From Halopenitus persicus (GTDB lineage Archaea; Halobacteriota; Halobacteria; Halobacteriales; Haloferacaceae), in the NCBI RefSeq assembly GCF_900107205.1, contig NZ_FNPC01000006.1:62001-126000 (forward strand): 64,000 nucleotides of DNA, read 5' to 3'. The stretch's first letter is position 1, and each line of letters starts with the position of its first letter. Made by a program: the position numbers and the translations under genes. Positions 25,224 to 33,556 of the stretch are shown here, piece after piece. The notes beneath the pieces were generated by a model, which was not told the origin of the DNA, did not search any database, and saw only the letters and a program-made list of their open reading frames with translations.

Positions 25224-25877
25224 TCACTCGTTGACGCGGTCGAAGGTCGGCCCGTCGGTGGAGACCATCGGGCAGTTGCGGACGCGGAACCGGTCCATCT
25301 CGACCACCTCGACGATCTCCGTTCCGTCGTGGGTGCAGGCCAGCGTGGGCGGGTCGGTGCTGTAGGGACACCGCTGACAGTACTCGCGTTTGTCGACGAT
25401 CCGGTCGTCGTACTCGGCGTCACCGGCCCAGTCGGCCTCGGCGGACTCGCCGGCGTCGGGTTTCGCCGACGCGCCGCGGGTCGTCCCGGAGTCCCCGACG
25501 GTCCCGGCCGTCTCGGAGACCTCGGCCACCTCGGACGCCGTGACCGTTTCGGGCGCCCGGTCGAGCGCATCGGGGTCGTCGGTCTCGAGCGCCGACCAGA
25601 CGTCCGTCTCGCCGACGTCGACGTCCATCGCCTCGAAGGGGTCGTCCTCGAGAGCCGCCTCGGGAGCCTCGTCGTCCGCGAGCGCGTCGATCCGCGAATC
25701 GAACTCGTCGGGGGGCGCTCCGTTCGGACCGGCTTCGTTCGGGCCGGCTTCGTTCGGGCCGGCTTCGTTCGGGCTGGCTTCGTTCGGGCTGGCTTCGTTC
25801 GGGCTGGCCTCGTCAGAGTCGGAGCCGTCCCGGTGGCCCCGGTCGTCACGGTCGTCACGGTCGTTCCGCTCACTCAT
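25224..25877 (-). CDS. haloarchaeal protein with EASPN/EAGPN repeats and Cys-rich C-terminus
   Basis: A 217-residue protein, unrecognised. Residues about 1-20 are Arg/Asp-rich. Residues about 22-52 are six five-residue repeats (three EASPN, three EAGPN) encoded by a 15-bp tandem repeat at about 25732-25820. A long acidic linker leads to the conserved-looking end REYCQRCPYSTDPPTLACTHDGTEIVEV...CPMV, whose four or five Cys suggest a metal or redox site. The start overlaps the upstream stop (ATGA). Confidence 0.72.
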   Translation of the reverse strand: MSERNDRDDRDDRGHRDGSDSDEASPNEASPNEASPNEAGPNEAGPNEAGPNGAPPDEFDSRIDALADDEAPEAALEDDPFEAMDVDVGETDVWSALETDDPDALDRAPETVTASEVAEVSETAGTVGDSGTTRGASAKPDAGESAEADWAGDAEYDDRIVDKREYCQRCPYSTDPPTLACTHDGTEIVEVVEMDRFRVRNCPMVSTDGPTFDRVNE

Positions 25878-26773
25878 TCGGTCTCACCCTCGAAGAGGTC
25901 CTCGGGATCGCGCGGCTCCGTCGTTTCGCCCTCCAGCGCCGGCGGGTCCCCGACCCGAAGCCACGCGTTCCCGAAGAAGCCGGACTTCGGCTCGACGCCC
26001 TCGAAGTGGCCGTCACAGTGGGGACACCGCGGGCGGCCGAGGAGCCCGAGCTGCACCGTGGTCTCGCACGACTCGCAGCGGGCCGCGGTGATGCCCTGCC
26101 GGTTCGCCGCCTCGAGCAGGTCATCGAGGGTCTCCCGCCGGGCTCGCTCCCGCTCGAGTCGGTCGAGACGCCGCTGGACGTTCACGAACGCGCCCGCGAG
26201 CCGGGTGAGCTTCTCGTCGTGGTCCGCCAGGCGGTCGGCGTGATCAGCCACGTCCGTCCGTAGTTCCTCGGCCGAATCGATCTCGCGTTCGAGAGAGTCG
26301 TATCGGCTCGACAGGTCCGCGACCGTCGATCGGAGCGCGTCGATCCGGTCGTCGATGGCGGGGTGGGTGTGGTCCTTCGGCGCCCGCGATTCGGCCTCCT
26401 CGAGCACGCTGATGACGCGCTCGCGGACGTCGGCGATCTGCTCGTCGAGGTCCGTCCGGAGCGTCTCGACGTCGGTCTCGAGTCGCTCGACGTTTGAGCG
26501 CGTTCGATCGAGGTCCGCCCGGACCCGCTCGAGCGTCTCCGCGTCGGGGACGTCGATCCCGCGCTCCTCGGCGAGCCGCGCGATGGCCCTGGCGAGCAGC
26601 TCCTCCCGACGGTCCTCGGGGAGGTCGGCCAGATCCGTCGGAGGGTCCGCAGTCCCCTGGGACGGCCCCGATCGGTCCGCAGTCTCCGCGGACGGCTCCG
26701 GTCGGTCGTCGTCCCCCGCGGATGGCTCCCCCCGGTCCTCCTCCGGAAGCGTCATCCGATCGCGATCACCCAT
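25874..26773 (-). CDS. coiled-coil zinc-finger protein
   Basis: A 299-residue protein. An acidic/Pro-rich N-terminus (about 1-55) is followed by a long heptad-rich coiled coil (about 75-215, for example VERLETDVETLRTDLDEQI). Then comes a zinc ribbon (CESCETTVQLGLLGRPRCPHC) and an FFGNAWLRVGDPP tail. It may be a structural or chromatin-type adaptor; no family name is certain. A TATA-like element about 25 nt upstream supports the first ATG. It is coupled to the next gene by a 4-nt overlap. Confidence 0.75.
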   Translation of the reverse strand: MGDRDRMTLPEEDRGEPSAGDDDRPEPSAETADRSGPSQGTADPPTDLADLPEDRREELLARAIARLAEERGIDVPDAETLERVRADLDRTRSNVERLETDVETLRTDLDEQIADVRERVISVLEEAESRAPKDHTHPAIDDRIDALRSTVADLSSRYDSLEREIDSAEELRTDVADHADRLADHDEKLTRLAGAFVNVQRRLDRLERERARRETLDDLLEAANRQGITAARCESCETTVQLGLLGRPRCPHCDGHFEGVEPKSGFFGNAWLRVGDPPALEGETTEPRDPEDLFEGETE

Positions 26774-26888
26774 CTACGCCCGTTTCAGCGCCCATACATA
26801 AGTAAGCTTGCGCGTCGGCCGTCCGGGCGTCGACCCGAGCGCGGCGGAAGCCGACGCGTTTTACCCGGGAAGGGTTCTCCCGTCCCGT

Positions 26889-27539
26889 ATGCGCTCGATT
26901 TCGCGGCGGCTCGTCGGTGCGGCGTTGATCGGCGGTGGGGCTCTCCTCGCGCTCGCGGCGGTCATACTCGCCGCGACCGAGCTGCCCACGAGCGTGGCAA
27001 ACGTCGTCCCGGGCTCGGCGATCGCGATCGACGCCGGAAACGGCGGCAACGGCGGACTCAGCGGCCACTCGGCGCTCCACCCGACGGCTTACGCCGCGGG
27101 AGCGACGCTGCTCGTCGCCGGCGCCGTCGCCGTCCGCGACCGACCGGTGGGGCCGAAGGCAGCGATCGCGGTCCCCGCGGTGGGTCTCGGGCTCGCGCTC
27201 GTCGGCGTGACGCTCGGATCGGGGATCATCGCCGGGTCGGAGGGGACCGTCGGGCCGGGAGCCACGGCCGGATTCGGGACCGGCCTCGAGGCGGGCAACG
27301 TCCTCGCGCCGGGCGACGTCCTCGCGATCGCGGGAACCGCCGCTGGAACCGCCATCACGCCCATCGTCGTCGGCGCGCTGCGCGAACACACGGTCGTCCT
27401 CCTGGCGGGGTTCGTGGTCGCGATCGCCGCCGTCGTCGCGGCGCCGAGCCCGGGTCTCGTCGCCGCCGTCGGGCTCGTGGGCGGGGGCGGCGCCGTCGGC
27501 GCCGCCTGGCGGCTCGACCCGGGTGGGTGGCGGCCGTGA
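26889..27539 (+). CDS. Gly/Ala-rich multi-pass membrane protein
   Basis: A 216-residue protein with about six hydrophobic helices, beginning MRSISRRLVGAALIGGGALL. Between helices 1 and 2 there is a Gly/Asn-rich loop (DAGNGGNGGLSG). It has no catalytic motif and I do not recognise the family. The ATG at 26889 lies about 24 nt after a TATA-like GTTTTACCC and is preferred to the upstream in-frame start at 26808. Confidence 0.65.
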   Translation: MRSISRRLVGAALIGGGALLALAAVILAATELPTSVANVVPGSAIAIDAGNGGNGGLSGHSALHPTAYAAGATLLVAGAVAVRDRPVGPKAAIAVPAVGLGLALVGVTLGSGIIAGSEGTVGPGATAGFGTGLEAGNVLAPGDVLAIAGTAAGTAITPIVVGALREHTVVLLAGFVVAIAAVVAAPSPGLVAAVGLVGGGGAVGAAWRLDPGGWRP

Positions 27540-27680
27540 CGGCATCACGCCGCAGCGGCCGATCCCCCTGCGTCCGGCCGGCGGCGCCGTGAGGACCGCA
27601 CCGGCCGGCGGCGCTGCGACGACCGCTGCGGACGCCGGTCGACGCGACACCCCTATCCGTTTCGGACGCGAACCGCGGGT

Positions 27681-27998
27681 ATGGCGACCGAGGCGTGTGC
27701 GGTCTGCGACACGGACGTGCGGATCGCCGGCGGGATCGGCGACCTCTGGAGCTTCGCCTTCGAGTCGACCCAGGGGATGACCCTCGAGCTCGTCGACGGC
27801 TCGGAGTTCTTCCTGTGTTTCGACTGTATGGAGCGACTGCCCGGCGACGCGGAGCCGACCGCGGCGGACGTCGAGCGGTTGCAGGCCGAAGACGGCGAAG
27901 CGGCGGTCGAGAAACCGGCTGACGGCGAAGCGGCGGTCGAGAAACCGGCTGACGACGACGCGACCGTCGAAGAGCCGCCTGACGCTCCGACCGAGTAG
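27681..27998 (+). CDS. small haloarchaeal CxxC protein with repeat tail
   Basis: A 105-residue protein. Two Cys pairs, CAVCDTDV near the N-terminus and CFDCMERL near residue 52, suggest one zinc site, with a hydrophobic core between (LWSFAFESTQGMTLEL). The C-terminal tail is three 10-residue repeats (DGEAAVEKPA twice, then a degenerate DDDATVEEPP) from a 30-bp tandem repeat at 27892-27981. It belongs to the class of haloarchaeal zinc-finger micro-proteins; function unknown. Confidence 0.72.
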   Translation: MATEACAVCDTDVRIAGGIGDLWSFAFESTQGMTLELVDGSEFFLCFDCMERLPGDAEPTAADVERLQAEDGEAAVEKPADGEAAVEKPADDDATVEEPPDAPTE

Positions 27999-28069
27999 CG
28001 CCGGTCGGGAACCGACGCCGTCACCGACCCATCCGACACCTTTACTCCGATCGCAACGGACCCCGGAGT

Positions 28070-30055
28070 GTGGACCCCGACCGGATCCTCGCGGAGTTCC
28101 CGGCGCCGAGCTTTCGCGGCGCCCAGGAGCAGGCCCTTCACGACGTCCGTGACGCGTTCGCGGCCGGCAACGACGTGGTGCTCGTGCGCGCGCCGACCGG
28201 CAGCGGCAAGTCCCTGCTGGCGCGGTCGATCATGGGCGCGGCGCGACCGGTCGAGGCTGCCGAGCCGCGGGAGGCGACCGGCGCGTACTACACGACGCCG
28301 CAGGTCTCCCAGCTCGAGGACGTCGCGGCCGACGACCTCCTCGCGGACCTGAACGTGATCCGCGGGAAGTCGAACTACGCCTGCATCCTCCCCGGCGAGC
28401 ACGACACGCCGGTCGACCGCGCACCCTGCGCCCGGCAGCGCGGGTTCGACTGCAGCATCCAACACCGGTGTCCGTACTTTTCCGACCGGGCGATCGCCTC
28501 CTCGCGGCGCTTCGCCGCGATGACGCTCGCCTACTTCATGCAGACCGCGGGCTCGGAGGTGTTCGGGAAGCGGGACGTGGTCGTGATCGACGAGGCCCAC
28601 GGGCTGTCCGAGTGGGCCGAGATGTACGCGACGATCGAACTCTCACCTGACCGCGTGCCCGTCTGGGAGGACGTCGGCGTGCCGGACGTCTCCGGCGGGA
28701 CGGGCGTTTCCGGCGGGACGGACGATGGGGCGACCGGCGGTGCCGATGGAGACGGAGGATCCCTCGACCGCACGGCGCGATTCGTCGAACAGCTCCGGGG
28801 CGTCTGCGAGCGCGCGAAGGACGAGCTGGTCGGCCGTCCGGAACTGGAGCCCGCGGAGGTCGCCCGCCGCGACCGACTGCAGGAGCTGATCGGCGAGCTC
28901 GGGTGGTTCCTGGAGGACTACCGGGACCCGGAGAGCCCGACCACCTGGGTCGTCGACCAGCCCGGCGGCGAGGGCACGGCGATCACGATCAAGCCGCTGG
29001 ACCCGGCACGGTATCTCAAACACACCGTCTGGGACCGGGGGAACCGCTTCGCGCTGCTGTCGGCGACGATCCTCTCAAAGGAGGCGTTTTGCCGCGGCGT
29101 CGGGCTCGATCCGGCCGACGTCGCGCTCGTCGACGTCGAGCACACGTTCCCGCTCGCGAACCGGCCGCTGTACGACGTGACGCAGGGGAAGATGACCTAC
29201 GCGCACCGTGAGGAAACGATCCCGCGGATCGCCGAGCTGGTCGTCCGGCTGATGGCCCGCCACCCGAACGAGAAGGGGCTGATCCACGCACACTCGTACG
29301 CGATCGCCGATCAGCTCGTCGACCGGCTCGGGGAGCTCGGCGTCGCGCCCCGGCTGCGCCGGCACACGAAGGCGACCCGTGACGGCGAGCTCGAGGCCTG
29401 GCTGGGAAGCGACGACCCGGAGGTGTTCGTCGCGGTGAAGATGGAGGAGGCGCTCGACCTCAAGGACGAGCTGTGTCGCTGGCAGGTGATCTGCAAGGCG
29501 CCGTACCTGAACACGAACGACTCCCGCGTCGCGCGCCGGCTGGAGGAGGGCCAGTGGCCGTGGTACCACCGCGCCGCGCTGCGGACGGTCATCCAAGCGT
29601 GCGGACGCGTCGTGCGCGCCCCGGACGACCACGGCGCGACCTACCTGGCGGACGACTCGCTGCTCGATCTCTTCGACCGATCGCGGGCTGATATGCCCGC
29701 GTGGTTCGCCGACCAGGTCGCGGCGATGGAGGCTCCCGACCTTCCGGCGGCCGACCCGACGGCGGCACTGTCCGGGATCGACGCGGCGCCGTCCCCGGCG
29801 GCAGCCACCAGCGGCCCCCGGCTCGATGCCGTGACTGGGGCCGTGACCGCAAGCGACGACGCGGCGACGACCGATGCCACGGCGGACGAGAGCACGGGAT
29901 CGGAGTCGACGAACGGAAACGCGGAAACGGGAACTGCGGGTGGCGACGCAAGCGGCAGCTCGACCGGCGGCGGAGGCGGGACCGAAACGCGGTCCGAACG
30001 CGACGCGAAGCGCCGCCAGGACCATCCGCTCTCCGACGTCTGGGGCGACGGCTAG
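28070..30055 (+). CDS. XPD/DinG-family ATP-dependent DNA helicase
   Basis: A 661-residue superfamily 2 helicase. Walker A APTGSGKS is at 41-48 and DEAH at 174-177. Four cysteines (105, 120, 128, 134) lie between them where XPD/DinG helicases bind a 4Fe-4S cluster. Motif VI-like QACGRVVRAPDD is near 515. An acidic insert with DVSGGTGVSGGT repeats sits near 210, and the last ~110 residues are low-complexity Ala/Thr/Asp. A TATA-like CCTTTACTCC about 25 nt upstream supports the GTG start. A role in DNA repair is inferred from the family. Confidence 0.88.
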   Translation: MDPDRILAEFPAPSFRGAQEQALHDVRDAFAAGNDVVLVRAPTGSGKSLLARSIMGAARPVEAAEPREATGAYYTTPQVSQLEDVAADDLLADLNVIRGKSNYACILPGEHDTPVDRAPCARQRGFDCSIQHRCPYFSDRAIASSRRFAAMTLAYFMQTAGSEVFGKRDVVVIDEAHGLSEWAEMYATIELSPDRVPVWEDVGVPDVSGGTGVSGGTDDGATGGADGDGGSLDRTARFVEQLRGVCERAKDELVGRPELEPAEVARRDRLQELIGELGWFLEDYRDPESPTTWVVDQPGGEGTAITIKPLDPARYLKHTVWDRGNRFALLSATILSKEAFCRGVGLDPADVALVDVEHTFPLANRPLYDVTQGKMTYAHREETIPRIAELVVRLMARHPNEKGLIHAHSYAIADQLVDRLGELGVAPRLRRHTKATRDGELEAWLGSDDPEVFVAVKMEEALDLKDELCRWQVICKAPYLNTNDSRVARRLEEGQWPWYHRAALRTVIQACGRVVRAPDDHGATYLADDSLLDLFDRSRADMPAWFADQVAAMEAPDLPAADPTAALSGIDAAPSPAAATSGPRLDAVTGAVTASDDAATTDATADESTGSESTNGNAETGTAGGDASGSSTGGGGGTETRSERDAKRRQDHPLSDVWGDG

Positions 30056-30065
30056 CCGGACGGAC

Positions 30066-30149
30066 TTAAATAAGCGAGACGCCCCAGGCCACCATCGAGG
30101 AGACCATCAGGAACGCGAAGAACAGCGCGAACAGTTTCTGTCGGTCCAT
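30066..30149 (-). CDS. 27-residue hydrophobic micro-protein
   Basis: The minus strand has ATG at 30149 and TAA at 30066-30068, encoding 27 residues beginning MDRQKLFALFFAFLMV and ending GVSLI. It has a short positive N-terminus followed by one transmembrane-length helix. A TATA-like AATTATGCG lies 24 nt upstream of the ATG, so a leaderless mRNA is expected, and the frame has consistent hydrophobic codons throughout. It resembles short single-helix proteins of haloarchaea. It ends 10 nt from the convergent helicase stop. Confidence 0.62.
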   Translation of the reverse strand: MDRQKLFALFFAFLMVSSMVAWGVSLI

Positions 30150-30195
30150 ATTCCGAGTAGGCGGTCGAACACGCATAATTCCTGTGTCCCGTCGC

Positions 30196-30280
30196 CGACG
30201 CCGCTCCGTTTCCCCATCGACGCCGCTCCGTCTCCGACCGACGCCACTCCGTCTCCGACCGACGCCACTCCGTCTCCGAC
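30196..30280. repeat. 21-bp tandem repeat, four copies
   Basis: Units based on CGACGCCACTCCGTCTCCGA start at 30196, 30218, 30239 and 30260. The first two have GCCGCTCC in place of GCCACTCC. The surrounding 320-bp gap between the micro-protein and the UPF0175-like gene otherwise holds only the inverted repeat and the promoter listed separately. Confidence 0.85.
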
Positions 30281-30393
30281 CGAGGCCGACCGATCGACAA
30301 CCGGGGAGCCGACGTCGAACCGGAGGATCATCATCAACGATCAGTATATATGTGCCTTATACGCTCGGCATCCTCGGCCGAACGGCGATCCAT

Positions 30394-30412
30394 ACCTTAT
30401 ACCATATAAGGT
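30394..30412. promoter_or_regulatory. inverted repeat upstream of the UPF0175-like gene
   Basis: ACCTTATA-CCA-TATAAGGT is an 8-3-8 perfect inverted repeat. A further GCCTTATACG lies 40 nt upstream. The element is an AT island in G+C-rich DNA and looks like an operator. Confidence 0.55.
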
Positions 30413-30440
30413 GTTTGTATCCCCTCAAGGGAATAGTAAC

Positions 30441-30450
30441 CTTCATAATC
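30441..30450 (+). promoter_or_regulatory. TATA box of the UPF0175-like gene
   Basis: TTCATAATCC lies 22-31 nt before the ATG at 30472, giving a leaderless transcript and supporting that start. Confidence 0.55.
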
Positions 30451-30471
30451 CCTCACGTCTCACCGACGTGT

Positions 30472-30666
30472 ATGGCATCCCACGGGCTGGCGACCGCGCT
30501 CACGCTGTACGGGTCGCGAACACTGACGCTGTCGCAGGCGGCCGCCCAGGCGGGGCTCAGCGAGGCCGAGTTCATCGAACAGCTCGAGCGACACGACATC
30601 GAGGTAACCGAGTCCGAGCGCGCCGCGGCGCTCGACTCCGACGCGGTCGCCGCGACCGCCGACTGA
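30472..30666 (+). CDS. UPF0175-like small DNA-binding protein
   Basis: A 64-residue protein whose core TLYGSRTLTLSQAAAQAGLS and EAEFIEQLERHDIEV fits the UPF0175 family, a helix-turn-helix-like fold that includes antitoxins of type II systems. No PIN-domain or other toxin gene lies next to it, so an orphan regulator is as likely. A perfect 8-3-8 inverted repeat lies 60-80 nt upstream and a TATA box 22-31 nt upstream. Confidence 0.75.
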   Translation: MASHGLATALTLYGSRTLTLSQAAAQAGLSEAEFIEQLERHDIEVTESERAAALDSDAVAATAD

Positions 30667-30766
30667 GCCCGACGGACGGCTCACGCCCCCTTTTCAAATC
30701 GCTTCCGTCGAGACGACGGGAGCGGCTGCGCCACGCTGACCGGACGGTCCCACCGGAAGAGCCGTG

Positions 30767-31927
30767 CTACCGGTCGAGCGACTCCGGTTCGGGTTCGACG
30801 TCGGCTCCGGACTCCTCGTCGTCGGGAACGAGGTAGACCTCGCCGTCGTGTTTCACTGCGGGCACGGTATCGGGGGGAGCCTCGTCGTCGAGGAAGTCGG
30901 GGTTCGGGACCGTGACGGCCTCGTACGTCTCGGGATCGAGCACCTGGACGGCGTGTTCGTCCTCGACGGTCACGACGGTCGTTTCGGCGGCGTCGTCCCG
31001 TCGGCCGACGCGGTCGGCATCCGGCGTCTCGCCCTCCGCGAAGTCGGAGACGTACTCCTCGCCGGAGGCGAGCCGCGTTCCCCGGATCCGGTTCGAGACG
31101 CTTTCGACGAGCACGGGCCCGTCGCCGTCGTTCGGGTCGATGATCTCGCCGGCCGCGTAGCGGGGCAGCCGGACCGCGAAGGTCACGCGATAGACCTCGT
31201 TGCCGTCGCCGTCCTCGGTCACGAGCGTCGGATAGGACTCGAAGCTCCCGCCGAGCTGCTCGACGATCCGGGTCGCGACCGACTGGCCCAGCCCGTTCGA
31301 GGAGATCTTGACGTTCGGGCCGTCCTCGGTCTCGGTCACCTCGGTGATGAACGCCTCCCGGTCGCCCTTCGCCTCCTGGTCGGCGACGTGGGATTCGGCG
31401 ATCGCGAGCGCCTGATCGCGTTCCGCCGGGGTGAGATCGCGGTCGTCGGCCCGGATCTGAACGATCGCGGCGTAGTAGCCGCCGGCGATCCGGCCACACC
31501 GGTCGCAGGTTCCGCGGGAGATCCTGACCGGCACGGTCACGGACTCCTCGCGGAGTGTGCCCCGGACGACGCCCGAGAACTCACAGTGCATCCGGATCGC
31601 GTTCTCGTCGACCTGCTCGGGCTCGACGCCCCAGTTCACCTCGGCCGCGTCGACGTGGACTCCGAGCGCCTCGGCCGTCTCGTCGACGGCGACGTCGGTG
31701 TAATCACGCGCGCCGACGTCCCGCCAGGACTCGCCGCGACGGACCGCCCCGCAGCCGGAACAGACGAGGACCTCGATCCGGTCCGGGGCGTCGACGAGGT
31801 CGAAGTCCTCGAAGTAACAGTCGTCACAGAGCGTGCGATCCCGCGTGCGCGGCTCGCCGGGGCGCGGCTCCGACCGCTCCGCGACCGGGTCGCCACAGCG
31901 GGGACAGAACTCGCGGGACTCGCTCAT
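30767..31927 (-). CDS. nmd3: NMD3-family ribosome-related protein
   Basis: A 386-residue archaeal homologue of Nmd3, the eukaryotic 60S export adaptor; in archaea it is presumed to act in large-subunit maturation. The N-terminal Cys pairs FCPRCGDP, LCDDCYFED and VCSGCGAVRRG form the zinc-binding domain, with RGTCDRCGRIAGGYYAAIVQIR near residue 140. EIIDPNDGDG and RIRGTRLASGEEY follow in the eIF5A-like part. The acidic tail is haloarchaeal. Upstream lies a 27-bp repeat array. Confidence 0.92.
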   Translation of the reverse strand: MSESREFCPRCGDPVAERSEPRPGEPRTRDRTLCDDCYFEDFDLVDAPDRIEVLVCSGCGAVRRGESWRDVGARDYTDVAVDETAEALGVHVDAAEVNWGVEPEQVDENAIRMHCEFSGVVRGTLREESVTVPVRISRGTCDRCGRIAGGYYAAIVQIRADDRDLTPAERDQALAIAESHVADQEAKGDREAFITEVTETEDGPNVKISSNGLGQSVATRIVEQLGGSFESYPTLVTEDGDGNEVYRVTFAVRLPRYAAGEIIDPNDGDGPVLVESVSNRIRGTRLASGEEYVSDFAEGETPDADRVGRRDDAAETTVVTVEDEHAVQVLDPETYEAVTVPNPDFLDDEAPPDTVPAVKHDGEVYLVPDDEESGADVEPEPESLDR

Positions 31928-31998
31928 CGAGCCAGCGTAAGCGCCTCCGTCGGTTAAATCGACCGACTCGGGTGGTCGAGTCCCCGACTCCGAACCGG

Positions 31999-32086
31999 CC
32001 GACCGTACTCCTCGGACCGTTCGGGCCGACCGTACTCCCCGGACCGTTCGGGCCGACCGTACTCCCCGGACCGTTCGGGCCGACCG
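31999..32086. repeat. 27-bp tandem repeat, 3.3 copies
   Basis: Units starting CCGACCGTACTCC and ending CGGACCGTTCGGG run at 31999, 32026 and 32053, with a 7-bp partial at 32080. Units 2 and 3 are identical; unit 1 has one change. The array lies between the divergent genes nmd3 and metY. Confidence 0.92.
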
Positions 32087-32176
32087 CGCCACCCAAGCCG
32101 TGTCATCGATCACGAACGCCGGCAGGGTCTGCACAGGTGATGTGGCTTTAACATCGGCGGCGTCGATGTCCCGCGT

Positions 32177-33484
32177 ATGGCAGACGATCCTGCGGACGAC
32201 GAGACGCAACGGTTCGCTACACGCAGCCTCCACGCCGGCGCACAGCCCGACCCGACGACGGGATCGCGGGCGACGCCGATCTATCAGACGACGTCGTACT
32301 CCTTCGACGACGCCGACCACGCGGCGTCGCTGTTCGCGCTGGAGGAGCCGGGCAACATCTACTCGCGGATCATGAACCCGACGAACGCGGTCCTCGAGGA
32401 GCGGATGGCCTCCCTCGAGAACGGGATCGCCGCGGTCGCGACCAGCTCCGGGATGGCCGCGTTGAACCTCGCGACGTTCCTGCTTGCCGCGCCCGGCGAC
32501 AACATCGTCTCCGCCTCCTCGCTGTACGGCGGAACCTACACGTACCTCACCCACACGGTCGAGCGGCGCGGCGTCTCCACCCGGTTCGTCGACACCCTCG
32601 ACGTCGACGCCTACGCGGAGGCGATCGACGAGGACACCGCCTACGTCCACCTCGAGACGATCGGCAACCCCGCGCTCGTGACGCCCGACATCGAGGCGAT
32701 CGCCGAGATCGCCCACGAACACGACGCGCCGCTTCTCGTGGACAACACGTTCGCGACGCCGTACCTCTGTAACCCCCTCGACCACGGCGCGGACCTCGTG
32801 TGGCACTCGACCACGAAGTGGATCCACGGCGCCGGCACCACGATCGGCGGCGTCCTCGTCGACGGCGGCAGCTTCCCGTGGGGTGACCACGCCGAGAAGT
32901 ACCCCGAGATCGGCGGCGACAATCCCGCCTACCACGGCGTCAACTTCACCGAACGGTTCGGCGACGCGGCGTTCACCTACGCGGCCGTCGCCCGCGGCCT
33001 GCGCGACCTCGGCTGCCAGCAGTCGCCGTTCGACTCCTGGCAGACGATCCAGGGACTCAACACGCTCCCGTTCCGGATGGAGCGCCACTGCGAGAACGCC
33101 GAGATCGTCGCCGAGCACCTCGCCGACCACCCCGAGGTGAGCTGGGTCAACTACCCCGGTCTCGAGAACCACGAGACCCACGAGACGTCGAGCGAGTACC
33201 TCGACGGCGGCTACGGCGGAATGATCACCTTCGGGCTGGAGGCGGGCTACGACGCCGCGAAGACGACGGTCGAAAGCACCGAGCTCGCCTCGCTGCTCGC
33301 GAACGTCGGCGACGCGAAGACGCTCATCATCCACCCCGCCTCGACGACCCACCAGCAGCTCACCGAGGAAGAGCTGCTCTCGGCCGGCGTCACCGAGGAC
33401 CTGGTCCGGCTGTCGGTCGGCCTCGAGGACCCCGCGGACATCATCGCGGACATCGATCAGGCGATCACGACGGCGACCGAGTAG
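32177..33484 (+). CDS. metY: O-acetylhomoserine sulfhydrylase (PLP-dependent)
   Basis: A 435-residue Cys/Met-metabolism PLP enzyme. FATRSLHAGAQPDPTTGS starts the catalytic domain, YSRIMNPTNAVLEERMASLE follows, and the PLP lysine is in HSTTKWIHGAGTTIGG near residue 215. The length (~430) and segment IHPASTTHQQLTEEE point to the MetY (homocysteine-forming) branch rather than MetB/MetC, but close relatives can use several O-acyl substrates. No metX acyltransferase is adjacent. A TATA-like GCTTTAACA about 25 nt upstream supports the start. Confidence 0.9.
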   Translation: MADDPADDETQRFATRSLHAGAQPDPTTGSRATPIYQTTSYSFDDADHAASLFALEEPGNIYSRIMNPTNAVLEERMASLENGIAAVATSSGMAALNLATFLLAAPGDNIVSASSLYGGTYTYLTHTVERRGVSTRFVDTLDVDAYAEAIDEDTAYVHLETIGNPALVTPDIEAIAEIAHEHDAPLLVDNTFATPYLCNPLDHGADLVWHSTTKWIHGAGTTIGGVLVDGGSFPWGDHAEKYPEIGGDNPAYHGVNFTERFGDAAFTYAAVARGLRDLGCQQSPFDSWQTIQGLNTLPFRMERHCENAEIVAEHLADHPEVSWVNYPGLENHETHETSSEYLDGGYGGMITFGLEAGYDAAKTTVESTELASLLANVGDAKTLIIHPASTTHQQLTEEELLSAGVTEDLVRLSVGLEDPADIIADIDQAITTATE

Positions 33485-33556
33485 ACGTTCGCCGCCTCGA
33501 ACCCGGGACCGTTCGCCGAAACGATTAGGGGCGTTCCGCCCTCGGTATCAGACGGT

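Noticed and set aside
30472-30666. Toxin-antitoxin module
   Set aside because: Only the antitoxin-like half is present; neighbouring genes are nmd3 and a helicase.
30767-33352. A possible 861-residue fusion protein ending in the NMD3 sequence
   Set aside because: The upstream part is antisense to metY and passes through a 27-bp tandem repeat; NMD3 starts properly at 31927.
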